Shown piece by piece: positions 1 to 10,736 of a stretch of 60,000 nt of DNA (its first letter is position 1; each line of letters begins with the position of its first letter). Made by a program: the position numbers and the translations under genes. Source of the stretch: Takakia lepidozioides (Eukaryota; Streptophyta; Takakiopsida; Takakiales; Takakiaceae); NCBI GenBank assembly GCA_030704615.1, contig CM060734.1:16556001-16616000 (forward strand), read 5' to 3'. Below the pieces are notes generated by a model, which was not told where the DNA came from, did not search any database, and was given only the letters and a program-made list of their open reading frames with translations.

Positions 1-10
1 AAACCAAGAG

Positions 11-196
11 ATGCCTCCCATGCCGGCAGCCTTTTGGGAAGGGTTGTTGGCGCAGTTTGGCGGGACGTTGAAAGACGTGTTGAAGGCGGCTAATGCCACT
101 TCCACTAAGGCAAAGTTTAAGGTGAAGCCTAAGGAACCCGGCACCTTCGAGGGCGTCGAAATCGGAAGGCACTCAACACCTGGCTCTTGGAGCTAG
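11..196 (+). pseudogene. gag N-terminal fragment, copy A
   Basis: This is the amino-terminal part of gag before the capsid-like core. It reads into the stop at 194-196 only because one C is missing near 154 compared with copy B (GGGCGTCGAAATC here, GGGCGTCCGAAATC there). The frame continues in the next entry, which has no initiator of its own in this copy. The true start codon would lie upstream of the window; in copy B it is an ATG followed by a lysine-rich stretch. Gag forms the particle in which reverse transcription occurs. Confidence 0.8.
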
Positions 197-3100
197 AGCA
201 GTACTTCCGGGCGGCCAAGTTGAGTGACGAGGATCGGGTGGAAGTGGCTCCCACCTATTTGAGGGGCTATGCTCAACAATGGTGGCAGAAACGCCTTCAC
301 GACCGAGGTCCAAGCCCGGAAACCTTGAACTGGAGTGGGTTCAAGGAATTGATGAAGAGACAGTTTGTGCCCCTCAACGCGTCCTGGCTTGCCCGGGACA
401 AGATGAGGAATTTGAAGCAAACAGATGACATTCGGGGATATGTCCAGGCTTTCAATGTGCTGTTGCTCGAAGTCGCGGACATGGCAGAACCAGAAATGGT
501 CTTCAACTTTGTGGCGGGACTGGCCCCATGGGCCAGGCGGAAGTTGGAGGAGAAGCCACCCAAGACTTTGAACGAGGCAATTGAGAGGGCTGAATGTTTC
601 TCAGATGTCCCTAGGGGTGAAAGACAAGGCCGTACGGAGCTGAACCACAAGAAGACCCGGCGGGAAGGTGACTCCTTCCGACCGGAAAAGAAGTGGGATA
701 GGCCACGCGGCGAAAATGGCACGTGGAAATCGAAGGGAGGGCCTTCACACGTCAAGGCGGCACCCGGTGCTTCGAAAGGAAAAGCGGGTGGAGCGGCTTA
801 TGGCGGACAGAAGGCGACCTTTGATGGAGTGTGTTTCAATTGCGGGGAGCCCGGGCACATGGCCAAGAAGTGCACGAAGCCCCGACAATTGAACATGACT
901 CGGGCGACCACGGAGCTGTCGGAAGATACCATCAGTCGCTTGGTGGAAGCGGTGGTCGCCAGGACTTGCAAGGTAGGCAAATTTTCTTGTGAGTTGTATC
1001 AGGAAACTGGCGCCCTACGAAAAGGGAGTCAGTTATTGTTCGTGGATGGGATAATATCCGGAACTAATGTGTCGTTGTTGGTGGACACAGGAGCGTCGCA
1101 CTCCTTCATGACACCGGCAACGGCACAAAAGCTGGGACTCCCGACAAGTGACGTGGGGGCCTCTATTGAGGTGCGTTCTGCCAAAGGAGAACCACAGTTG
1201 GCGACAAGGTTGGCGTTTGATGTTCCTCTTCAACTGGGGAGTTGGGAGGGACGTGAGAACTTCACCATCTGCGAGATCGATGGAGTGGATCTCATTTTGG
1301 GGATGACCTTTTTGAGCAAATCCGGAGCGGTCATAGATGGCCGCAAGAGAGTAGTCACGCTGCCATGTGGGAATGGTGGCGAGGTTTTACGAGTGTCGGA
1401 AACGCCCAAATCCGTGGGAGGGCGAATAAACCTTCTGTCAGCAAAGGAGTGGGCCGTGGAGGAGGCACACGAGCCCCAGTTTTTGCTTTACATTAGAGAA
1501 GTGAAAGGAGAAGGCGATGGGGAGCCGAGCCCAGATTGGATCAAGGGGATTTTGGAGAAATACCAGGATGTGATGCCGGAGGATTTACCAAGCGGCTTGC
1601 CACCGCGAAGAGGAGTTGACCACAAGATTGAGGTGATACCGGGATCGGAACCGCCTGCCAAGGCGCCCTACCGGTTGAGCCACAGAGAGTTGGTCGAGCT
1701 GAAGACTCAGCTCAAGGATCTAATGTCAAAGGGGTACATCCGGCCGAGTAAGTCACCTTACGGAGCCCCGGTGCTATTTGCAGACAAGAAGGATGGGACG
1801 CTGCGGATGTGTGTCGATTACAGGGCTCTGAATAAGGTGACTATCAAAAACCGGTACCCTTTGCCAAGGATCGACGACCTCTTCGATCGGTTGGCAGGAG
1901 CGAAGTATTTCAGCCGGATCGACTTGCGCTCCGGCTATCACCAAATTCGGGTGGCGGAAGGAGATGAGGAGAAGACCGCGTGCAGGACAAGGTATGGTTC
2001 ATATGAGTTCTTGGTGATGCCTTTTGGGCTCACCAATGCACCAGCGACATTTAGCACGCTGATGAACAGCCTTTTCCAGGAGTGGTTGGATGACTTTGTG
2101 ATCGTGTACATCGACGACATCTTGGTGTACTCGAAAACAAAGGAGGAGCACCTGGAGCACCTCAAAAGGGTGTTCCAAAAATTGCGGGAAGGGAAGCTGT
2201 ATGCCAAAGCTTCAAAGTGCGAATTCGGGGTCACAAAAGTGGAGTTCCTGGGGCATGTGATTACACAGGATGGGATCAAAATGGATGACAGAAAGGTGAG
2301 GGCGATCTTGGACTGGGAGCCTCCGACTTCGGTCCCGGGAGTGCGATCCTTCCTAGGACTCGCCTCCTATTACCGGAAGTATGTGAGAAATTTCGCCAAG
2401 ATCGCGGGGCCGCTGTCGGACCTTCTGTGTAAATCCAAAGTCTGGGTATGGAACACATTTTGTGGCCAAGCTTTTGCTGAATTGAAGCAGCGGATGACGG
2501 AAGCTCCAGTCTTGAAAATCCCGGAGTTCGATCGTCCGTTTGAGATTCATACAGATGCATCGGACTTCGCGATTGGGGGTGTACTTATGCAAGATGGACG
2601 TCCAGTGGCTTACGAAAGTAAGAAACTGAATGAAGTGGAGCGACGGTGGCCGACGCACGAAAAAGAGATGAAGGCGGTGGTGCATTGCCTTGAGCTCTGG
2701 CGCCACTATGTTGGTTCCAACCCAGTGAAGGTGTTCACGGACAATGTCACGGTGAAGTATTTTGCCACGCAGCCCAAGTTGTCCCCAAAACAACTTAGGT
2801 GGCAAGATACTTTGGCAGTGTTCGACGTGGATATCCAGTACAAACCGGGACGGGACAATGTGGTGGCCGATGCTTTAAGTAGAAAGCAGCAGCTCTTGTT
2901 GGTGTACAAGGGCGAGACGGCGCTCCAAAGGAAGATCCGGAAGGCTTGCCGGAAGGATGAGCTGGCAAAGTCCGTGATGCAGGACTTGAGGATGGGGGTT
3001 AAATCGCAGTTCCACTTGCAAAATGGACTGCTCCGGTATAAGCAAAAACGTCTCTACGTGCCAAAGGGAGGGATCAGAGATAGCCTCTTGAGAGAATGCC

Positions 3101-3318
3101 ATGATAGCCCGCTTGCGGGCCACGGCGGAGCCAAGCGCACTGCGGCACTCTTGAAGAAAGAGTATTTCTGGCCCAAACTGAGGGAGGAGGCAGAGGAGTA
3201 TGTCAAGACATGCACCACATGCCAACAAAACCGAGCGAGTACAAAAAGCAAGCGGGGCTGTTACAACCCTTGCCGATTCCAGAGGGGACTTGGGAAAGCG
3301 TCTCGATGGATTTCATGA
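187..3318 (+). pseudogene. gag-pol polyprotein (gag core, protease, RT, RNase H, integrase N-terminus), copy A
   Basis: An open frame of 1043 codons. The gag core with the WWQKRL stretch is at residues about 1-110. The CCHC knuckle [14 protein letters not shown] is near residue 217. The protease active site [12 protein letters not shown] is near 297. RT shows [11 protein letters not shown] near 539 and the catalytic YIDD near 640. RNase H has [11 protein letters not shown] near 788, and the integrase zinc-binding H-H-C-C region ends at CTTCQQN near 1009. The single-frame gag-pol layout is normal for chromoviruses. The first codon is not a real start: the frame is entered from the preceding fragment. 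After CQQNRA one G is missing relative to copy B, so the final 30 or so residues are out of frame and integrase continues in the next entry. Confidence 0.95.
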
Positions 3319-4373
3319 CTGCTATGCCGCTGTCAAAAGGATTCGATGCAATCATGGTGGTGGTGGATAGGTTCAGTAAAATGGGCCATTTCATCCCCAC
3401 CAAGGAGACGGCAACGGCGCAGGAGACAGGGCGACTTTACTTCGCCCACGTCTTAAAGCATCATGGAGTCCCGAAGGATATTGTCTCGGACCGCGATCCA
3501 AAGTTTACGAGTAAATTTTGGAGGACACTTTGGAAGAAGATGGGGACGAGGCTGAAGATGAGCACCGCCTTCCGACCTACGACGGACGGCCAAACGGAAA
3601 GAGTGAATTCCGTAGTGAAGCAATTCTTGCGGAATTACGTGTCGGCAGACCAATCAGACTGGATGGAACACTTAGACGCGGCAGAGTTCTGTTATAATAA
3701 CACAGAACACTCCGCAACGGGAGTTTCCCCTTTCGTATTGGTCTATGGAAAAGCACCTCTGGTGCCGACAAGTTGGGCCGCCCAGGACGTTGAGGAACCG
3801 GCAGTAGCGGCGGTACTGGAAGAACGCGAGCGTTTGTTGAAGCTCGCAAAGTACAATATTGCCAAAGCTAGGAAACGGTATGAAAGGCAGGCGAATCGGA
3901 AGCGGAGGGAAGTGAAGTTTGAGGCAGGCACAGAGGTCTGGTTGAACATCAAGAATTTCCGACTACCTCCGGAAGTGAGTCCGAAGTTCGTACCTCCGTA
4001 TGCGGGACCCTTTCGCATTCGGAAGGTTATGAATGAGGATGTGTATGAATTGGAGCTGCCGGCAAACAGCAAGGTGCACCCAGTATTCCATGTCTCCCTT
4101 TTGAAGCCTTACTTCAAAGATGAAGCGCGTCCGAATCGGCATCAAGTGTTGCGTCCGCCACCTATGCTGTTGGATCATGAAAATGAACCTGAGTACGAGG
4201 TGGAGGCAATACTTAAGTCGAGGAGGTTCAGGAACCGAGAAACGGAGTATCTCGTCAAATGGAAGGGCTATCATCATGTGGAGGCATCTTGGGTGCGTGC
4301 CTCAGAAATGGGAAACGCATCCGAGGCGGTTGCAGCTTTCGAAGGGCGACCTCAAAAGCGGAAGAAGCGTTGA
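3210..4373 (+). pseudogene. integrase core and chromodomain, copy A
   Basis: Continuation of pol after a one-base deletion near 3230. The first residues (to about 3235) are an out-of-frame shadow. The DDE integrase core is seen as [19 protein letters not shown] and a glutamate within TDGQTERVNSVVKQFLR. A basic linker follows, then the GPFRI...VHPVFHVSLLKPY region common to plant gypsy integrases. The last 50-60 residues (EYEVEAILKSRRFR, YLVKWKGY, SWVRASEM) are a chromodomain, which in chromoviruses binds histone marks and steers insertion to heterochromatin. The stop is at 4371-4373. Confidence 0.95.
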
Positions 4374-5278
4374 TGGGGACATCAACCTTGGAGCGTGGGG
4401 GAGGAAATGCATGCTTAGCCCGGCTTAGCTAGCTTAGGAATCCGATTACAAAAACTTGTATTGTACAAAAATTTGTTATAAAGGAAATGGGTTCCAAATG
4501 TTGTGCGTCCTATTTTGTTTGGAATGGTGATGTACGGTATGGTTGGCTAGTGTGTAGAATGCATGCTAGCTTATAAAAGTGGGAGAGGTAAATTGGGTTA
4601 ATCGTGTGTTTGCGTAGTGCCGAAATTGGGTGACCCCCATCCAAGGGGCAAGGAAACTTGCGACTTCTTTGGGAGTTCACGTGCTAGTGCGCACCTGGCG
4701 CGTGCGCGTACTATAACTGCGCTACCGAGGGGGTTGCCTTGTAGTGCGGGCTAACGCGGAAGCTACGTGCTTCCGTTCACGTACTATAATCGTGTAGCCT
4801 CGGGACGAAGTCGTAGTGCGGCTTCGGTGTGTTCCCGTACCTCAGGCCAGCATTCCAAGGCGGACCCAATTGTAGTGATTGGGGCGCACGGTTGGTTCAA
4901 GGTTATCTTCCTAGTCAAAGAGGGTTCCAGGGAACCCTTGCTCAAGGTGATGCCAAAAGCGGCATCATGAGCGGTCGCAAGCAATGTTGTTGCAGTAAGG
5001 CGATTCGATCCTCGGGGAGGATCGTTCCTTGGCCTTGAAGTAGGCCAAGAAGAGTGCACTGGGAGGAGCTGGAGAGGCTCCACCCTTGGCCGGGACTTGG
5101 AGGAAGTCGGCCGAACTAGCTAGTGGAGAGTAGAGTCAAGTGTGGGGTTTGGTTCTTTGCCATGGGACGCCATGGTGTGGAAACAAACTCCTTGATGTGG
5201 GACGCCACAACTTGGATGTTCGTTTCTACAAAATGAACAAGTCGATGAGGACATCGACTCCCTGTTGGTAGGGGTGTG
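4374..5278 (+). other. 3' untranslated region of copy A
   Basis: About 900 bp with no credible coding sequence between the chromodomain stop and the 3' LTR. It is conserved in copy B (43359-44264), so it belongs to the element. A purine-rich stretch, GGTAGGGGTG, sits just before the LTR and is the likely polypurine tract for plus-strand priming. Confidence 0.8.
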
Positions 5279-6004
5279 TGTCGCGGCCCTTTGCCTTGAG
5301 GGCAAGGGGGTCGGGATACATGAGGGGTTGCCCCTGTGGTGGGGGCAGCGGCAGCGATAGGTATGGGGGGCTGAAGCACCCTTGAGTGCCCAAGGCACCC
5401 AAGGAGGCGGAGGCGCTCACTAGGTGGAGCCCCGCACACCGGGTTGCGGTGGGGGTGGCTCCACAAGGGGTGGTGGTAGCTTAGCGGGACTTAGTGGGGG
5501 TGGCATAGGACTCACCATGGGGGCGGAGACCTGGTGGTGGGAGTCGTGGGGAGTCTTGGGACTCATCATGGTCCATAGGGGCATATTGAGTGGGCCAAGA
5601 CTCACCGCGACTCATCACCGGGAGTCGAGGGTTTTCGTGGTGGTTCGCCATAAAATGGCATGGCTGGTTGTGAAACCCCTGCGGACAGCTACAGAAGTAT
5701 ATATAAGGGGAGTAGTGACTCCGAGAACGGTGCAAGCCCGTTGGTGACCAAAAACTAGTGAGTAAGCGAGCGAGCCGGAAAGCGACCAAAGAGTGGGGAG
5801 CTGTTCCGGACTGCCATCTACCAAAGGGAATTCTCCTAGTCCCAAATAGGTGGAGGGTTTAGTGGGAAGCGAAGGGGGACCGTTATGTCCCGGTGAGCAG
5901 CCAAAGCTCCAAGTTGGCCCGGCGGCCAGGTTGGGAGTCAGGCGCACGCATCAAAGCGAGTAACTATGACTTGAAGGGGAGCTTACCGAAGTGAGGTGCA
6001 CGAC
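5279..6004 (+). repeat. 3' LTR of copy A
   Basis: It is 726 bp, begins TGTCGCGGCC and ends GTGCACGACA, with the canonical TG...CA ends. The length equals both LTRs of copy B. A TATA box is present internally. The sequence is clearly more diverged from copy B's LTRs than those are from each other, so A and B are separate insertions. Confidence 0.93.
5698..5706 (+). promoter_or_regulatory. LTR TATA box
   Basis: TATATATAA, about 420 bp into the LTR and conserved in copy B as TATATATA. It is the likely core promoter of the retrotransposon. The boundaries are seen directly; promoter function is inferred. Confidence 0.65.
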
Positions 6005-7790
6005 ATTGCAACATCTTGAGCAGTACTCCCTTCCTGCTCAGTCAATGACAAAGCCTCATCCTGCCCCATCATCTCATCATTGAGAACCTCCTCATCCCGA
6101 GAAGAATCCCCAACCTCATCCATCACAGCTGCCTTTGTTGCCAACTCCCTCTGAACCTCGAGCACCTCCCACGTGTGCCATGGATGTCTACACCCCGTGG
6201 TCCTCACCGGCTCGCCCCCACTCACCGGCTCGCCCCCACTCACTGCCTGTACCGTCTCGGTAGGCAGAGAGACCGTCAAGGGAAGTGCACTCCGCACTCT
6301 ACGTTGCTCAGCCATAGCCAAGCTGATAATCCAGGTCAAGCAATTGAGATCCATTGCTTGCCCACCTGACGACGTGATACCTCAGAAGGAGAAGGCACCG
6401 CCGTGGTCCCAGTGGAAAACCCCATAGCCCGCTCTCGCTTGTTGGCATTACGCTCCACTAACTGCTGCAACTGAGCATCCCACAGGAGGCCAGGTCCACC
6501 ATCCCGAAAAGCATGGGATCCTGGGAAGCTGAGCAGTGTAGGTAATGCTGCTCGTGGTTGACCCACCCTGTTGACCACTGCCAAAGGCGAACGGTCATCG
6601 TGTCTCACACGTTGAGACTGCCTCCCTGTGTCCAAAATGCCATCCACGGTGAGGTGTGCTGGCCGTTGCACCCCATCAAATGCACGCTTGAGTAGTGCGG
6701 GTGGCATCAAGTTAGTCCACCAAAGCCGTGGACGATGAGCCCGTGATCCCACTTTAGCTGCATCTAGCAACACTGCTGACCCAAGCCACGACCGGACTTG
6801 ATGCACACTAGCCATCACCCTGGCCCGAGAATCACCCATCAGTGGCACATTCTCCAAGATGTATGCTGGAGATACAGCTTGATGAAGCTGCAAGTAGCGC
6901 AAAATCCGCACCATCTCCCAAAACAGACCCGTCCTCGAGTCTCGCAATCCATTGCCATGCCCGGCTGATGAATGCCCTTGGCAGGGCCAACCTGCCACTA
7001 CCAGATCAATGGAGCCAACCTGCTCCAAATCCGGCGCCCCCAGCAACGAAATGTCTGCTGGCAAGGCTTGTTGGTATCCAGGAACTGCAGACACAGGCAA
7101 CAAGTCAGGGTACTGCTGTACCAACTGAGCCACATGGCGCAGTGAGACGCGTCGTGCAGTCTCATCCCTCTCCACATACAGGTAACGCCTTACCCGCACA
7201 CCTACCTGTAGCACAGCAGCCAATCCGGTGCTGATCCCGCCAAACAAGTCCAGAAGGCAAATGCCTTCATCCATATACTGCCACACAATAGGTGTGGTAT
7301 CCAATGGTGACAACTGAGGTGGTCCTGGTGCAATACCCGCACTCTCCTCCTCTCCTGACGGTACGAAAGCTTCTACCCAAGCTTGTTGCACCCGTCCATC
7401 AGCAGCCTGCTTCAAATCCTTGCTCGTACCCCACAATGGAGTGTGAGCAACCATGGCAGGCAACTCCGCCATACCATGCATGTCATCCTGCTCTGCTAGA
7501 GGTGGCACATCCTTTGCATGGGCATTGCCCTCCAGCAACTCTCCAGGCCAACTAACTGCAGCTGTAAAGGCGGCTAGTATTGGCATCTTGCCCCGCTGGG
7601 CAGCCGCTATACCCCCAATGAATGTCACAGGGAGCTGTGCACGGCGACCATCGCCTGACTGCCATCCAGGCCTGTAGGATGCTGACTCCTCCCAAAAGTC
7701 CAGGGTGAAGCTCATGGGATATAACACTGCCCCACCAACGAGGACATCGTAAGAGATCGCGTCTGTCACAATGGCCTTGGCTCGCATCAC
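6005..7790 (-). pseudogene. C5-cytosine DNA methyltransferase, DNMT3/DRM-like, fused downstream of protease
   Basis: The first 70 or so residues (YDVLVGGAVLYPMSF, FWEESASYRPGW) are the tail of the retroelement protease region. A linker leads to the methyltransferase at about residue 175: motif I LLDLFGGISTGL, motif IV AGWPCQGHS with the catalytic Cys, motif VI ENVPL, motif VIII RPRLWWTN, and a C-terminal RERAMGF motif. Motif spacing and the region after RERAMGF resemble DNMT3-type enzymes, which transfer methyl from SAM to cytosine C5. The frame shifts near 6365; the last strand (MDLNCLTWIISLAM) continues in another frame from 6354 down to the copy A junction, followed by an acidic tail. All catalytic motifs are present, but the frameshift and truncation make this copy non-functional as read. 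The alternative, a host DRM gene, is unlikely given the protease fusion. Confidence 0.88.
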
Positions 7791-7814
7791 TGAGCCATCT
7801 CTAGGATGATCCGG

Positions 7815-9113
7815 CTATAGTCTAATGGCCAACTGATGCCGTGTTATGCCCCGAGCCTGCTCTGATCCTCCCAGAGATGTCTGTATCTGGAAAGGACAAG
7901 GCTCCATATCCGCCTCCATGAGGCCCAAACCTGCAATAGCAGCTCTGCCCAACATCAGTGGCTGAGCTCCCGAGTCCAACAAGACCCGCAGTGGCCGGTA
8001 CTTCTTGCCTGCCGGTCCACTCAAAGTGAAAATGCCTCCCTGGTTGTCTAACAAGACAACTCTAGGTGTCACCATGGCGCGCTCAAAGGCTGGCCTAGCT
8101 GGCAGCTCCGTCAACTTGGCAGCTGCAGCTTGCCAGGGCGCAGCCATGGCAGTCTTGACCCTCAAATCCGAGGATCCCTCTGCCACTATACCTTCCACTA
8201 ACTCCGCAGAAGATGAAGTGACCTCCCCACTCTCACAGAGTGTTGCTGCTAGTCTGAACACTGCAGCTGGTCTTACTCCCGGCGTCGCAATCATGGTTGC
8301 TGAGAACAGTGGGGCTTGACACACAGAGGTGGCTGCCCCCAACAACACACCGGCTGCACTAGCCTTGGCAGTAGGTGTCAGTGCTGCACGTGTAGCTCTC
8401 CCCAATGGCATAGTAACCTCCGCCTCGGTAACAGTCGGGCGAGAACTAGGTGCCATGGATGGCGTCGACACTGTCTCCGCCAATGTGAATGACTGAGGAA
8501 GCCTCTCCTGACGGCTTGCCTCCCCACGTTGTGGATCCAACTCCACCTCTGCACCTCGTGGCTCAGGAACTCGTGCTGCTCCTCGAGTCACGGCTGCAGT
8601 AGACTCCACCTGCTCTAGTAGTAGTGCTGTTCCGCACATAAATCCCATGCCTCCCATATCTCCTCCCTCAGGAGCAGGAGGTGGACCATCCCGCCTGGGA
8701 GCCGGTACCGCCTGAGCTATAGCCATGGCAGCGAGCCTCTGCTCTAGCTGCTGAAGCCGGTTGGCCATGCCTTGATCAACACCCTGACCTCCGCGTCCTT
8801 GGCCATGTTGAGCTTGCCCTTGGCCTGCACCTCGTGCCCGACCACCTCGCCCTCTCTGGGCTGGTCCACCTCGCCCCCGGCCACCATTGTTCCCTTGGAA
8901 CTGGCCTGGTCGCAACTCAGGATGCAAGTCATAACACTGGGCATCTCCATGCCCATACTTGCCACAATGCCTACACTGCAACTGTGCAGGCTGTGCTTGT
9001 GCCGGCCTTCTGCCATTCTCTAGGCAATCTCTCTTGACATGGGGTCCTCCACAGGTCCAACATATCACCCCTGGTTGCTGTTGGCCTGCAAAAGATGCCA
9101 CGGGCCTCTGCAC
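7815..9113 (-). CDS. gag zinc knuckles and aspartic protease of the methyltransferase retroelement
   Basis: It contains two knuckles, CWTCGGPHVKRDC and CRHCGKYGHGDAQC, then an RG/Q-rich stretch (GGRGRGGPAQRGRGG) like an RNA-binding tail. A long Ala/Ser/Thr-rich linker leads to the retropepsin active site VLLDSGAQPLMLG near the end. A TAG at 7815-7817 separates it from the methyltransferase frame, which is in the same phase. The stop falls inside the protease domain, so it is more likely a nonsense mutation than a programmed stop. The frame can be followed upstream of 9113 for about 90 codons past another stop (near 9177), joining it to gag. Confidence 0.82.
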   Translation of the reverse strand: MQRPVASFAGQQQPGVICWTCGGPHVKRDCLENGRRPAQAQPAQLQCRHCGKYGHGDAQCYDLHPELRPGQFQGNNGGRGRGGPAQRGRGGRARGAGQGQAQHGQGRGGQGVDQGMANRLQQLEQRLAAMAIAQAVPAPRRDGPPPAPEGGDMGGMGFMCGTALLLEQVESTAAVTRGAARVPEPRGAEVELDPQRGEASRQERLPQSFTLAETVSTPSMAPSSRPTVTEAEVTMPLGRATRAALTPTAKASAAGVLLGAATSVCQAPLFSATMIATPGVRPAAVFRLAATLCESGEVTSSSAELVEGIVAEGSSDLRVKTAMAAPWQAAAAKLTELPARPAFERAMVTPRVVLLDNQGGIFTLSGPAGKKYRPLRVLLDSGAQPLMLGRAAIAGLGLMEADMEPCPFQIQTSLGGSEQARGITRHQLAIRL

Positions 9114-9383
9114 CTGAGGTCCCCTGTAAGCTCCATGGAACTTGGGTTGGGAAACCTTGCCCCCCTGACCACGCTATTGGGCAGTACCTTGTGCCTGTGG
9201 ACTGGCAGCTGCGCCTCGTGCAGGCATGTCCTTGCCAAATCCAATGGTAACAACTCGCTCCTCCACCATGTTGAGCTCAATCCGCTCAGCCAGCAGAAAC
9301 ACATCTGCTAATGTGGGTTGGGCTGCTTGTAACAGGGTTGCATCTCGCACCCTTCTCTTGAGCTCCTTGTCCAGAATTCCATA

Positions 9384-10216
9384 TCAAAACTGGATTGCCT
9401 GAGCTTCAGTAACCCCTTGAGTCACACTTATCAAGCGCCTCATACAAGTGTACGCCTCTCGCAGGCTCTCACTGGGTTTGCGCTGGAAGTCTTGCAAACT
9501 TCGCAGCTTCTCTGTCCGTACACCTTGGTAGTTCCTCCGCAACTCCTGGAAGAACTCCACCACCGGGTTGAATCTAGGCACATGTGTTGTAGTCGTGGCA
9601 GGAGGAGTAGTAGCACCTTTTGAACTGGTACCACCTGCAGAAGTCCCAGCACACTTGCTCCACTACTAGTGCTGGCAGTGGGAGCTATTGGTACTGATGC
9701 AGCTACTGGTCGCGTCGTGCCTCGAATAATGGAGACGTAGTCAGGTGACCAATACATCCTCCACTCCTCAATCTCTGCTTCATGTCCTCGCCTGAACTCG
9801 TGGTAATCGTCCATAGGCGGGCCTTCCAAATGCTGGAACAGTCCCTTCCATGCCATGAATGGGGTGAATAGCTGTGGATTGCGCATCTGCTGCAAATCAC
9901 ACCAGCTGTCAAACTCCTGGATAAAGTCATCCAGCTCGATTGTGCCCACAGCTCCAGAGTACCTATGAGGCCCCTTGGTAGCTCCATACATCTCCTCCAT
10001 GTCGTCCCACAACAATGGCGAATGAAAGTGCACACCTGTTGATGAAGCCTCCGAATCTGTGTCTGACTCTACAGTAATTGAGGGTGGCGGTGAAGGTGGT
10101 CTGAACCGAATACCTCGTCTTGTGAACCCACTCTCATTGTTACTGCCTGTAGCCGTACTCTCCTCAAAACCCTTGGGTAACTCCGTAATGACACTCACAA
10201 TGTGCACCTCCCCCAC
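9384..10216 (-). pseudogene. gag capsid region of the methyltransferase retroelement
   Basis: The N-terminal part is Ser/Pro/Glu-rich with a predicted capsid-like segment (IELDDFIQEFDSWCDL, HEAEIEEWRMYW). After about residue 185 the frame shifts (near 9630) and continues as FNPVVEFFQELRRNY...SLREAYTCMRRLI, a stretch typical of gypsy gag. A further stop near 9386 interrupts the link to the zinc-knuckle ORF. No ATG is evident at the start given (GTG), so the true start is uncertain. The role is virus-like particle assembly. Confidence 0.7.
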
Positions 10217-10736
10217 GTGACACTATGAGGCTCTAGTACTAATTCTAATAGTGACACGGGTGGGCACTTGTTGCAGTTTAAGGGTCATATCCCAGTGGCT
10301 CAGGGCACCTGCACCTGCATCCACCGCAAGAACTCCTATGGTTGGCTGGTCATCAACCCAGTCTCACCACAGAAGAAACACTGGTGGTCTTGCTGGTCAT
10401 CACTCCAGCCTCACCACCGACAACATACTCTAGGATTGACCGGTGATCAAATCCGGCCTAATCCCTATGAAAGCAAGCGCCCACACAAAACCAACATGGC
10501 GCACAGTCAAGCATGCAGGTGTTGGGGGGGATCCAAACACAAGAAATCAAAACATCAACACCCCCACACCAAAATCCAGCTGCAATGCTGATCCTGCAGA
10601 ATAGCCCAGCCCAAAACCCCGGACTGACTGGCCTCCACCGAGAGAGGCTTTGGCAACTACAAGTACAAGGTAATGAAAATAGTACAGAGATGGAGGGGAA
10701 GAATAGAAGCCCGCCCAAGCAAGATCTAATCCTGAT
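10217..10736. other. Unassigned 520 bp between two minus-strand ORFs
   Basis: No coding region, LTR terminus or primer-binding site recognised. It may hold the 5' untranslated part or LTR of the methyltransferase retroelement, but I cannot place TG...CA ends with a matching partner. Confidence 0.4.

Larger units (their letters stand above)
1..6004 (+). mobile_element. Ty3/gypsy chromovirus, copy A (5' end outside window)
   Basis: Domains run gag, CCHC zinc knuckle, aspartic protease, reverse transcriptase, RNase H, integrase and a C-terminal chromodomain, followed by about 900 bp of untranslated sequence and a 726-bp LTR. That order and the chromodomain define the chromovirus branch of Ty3/gypsy. 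The same family is present complete on the minus strand at 42633-49584, which let me place the LTR ends. The 5' LTR and primer site are upstream of the window. Two single-base frameshifts (near 154 and 3230) break the reading frame; the rest is open. The element sits inside the methyltransferase-bearing retroelement that continues at 6005. The five bases after the LTR, TTGCA, are the candidate target duplication; its partner is off-window. Confidence 0.95.
6005..10216 (-). mobile_element. Gypsy-like retroelement carrying a C5-cytosine methyltransferase (partial)
   Basis: Minus-strand series gag, two zinc knuckles, aspartic protease, DNMT3-like methyltransferase. The downstream part, where RT, RNase H and integrase would be expected, is cut off by insertion of copy A at 6004/6005 and would lie left of the window. 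Cytosine methyltransferases captured by LTR retrotransposons are documented for the charophyte Klebsormidium and for dinoflagellates, so this is probably a relative of the charophyte type. I could not identify its LTR; the right boundary given is simply the gag start. Confidence 0.8.

Noticed and set aside
4640-5100. Short hairpin-like GC-rich motifs with ACTATAA in the chromovirus 3' region, considered as RNA genes.
   Set aside because: Conserved only with copy B as part of the element; no tRNA or snRNA box arrangement found.
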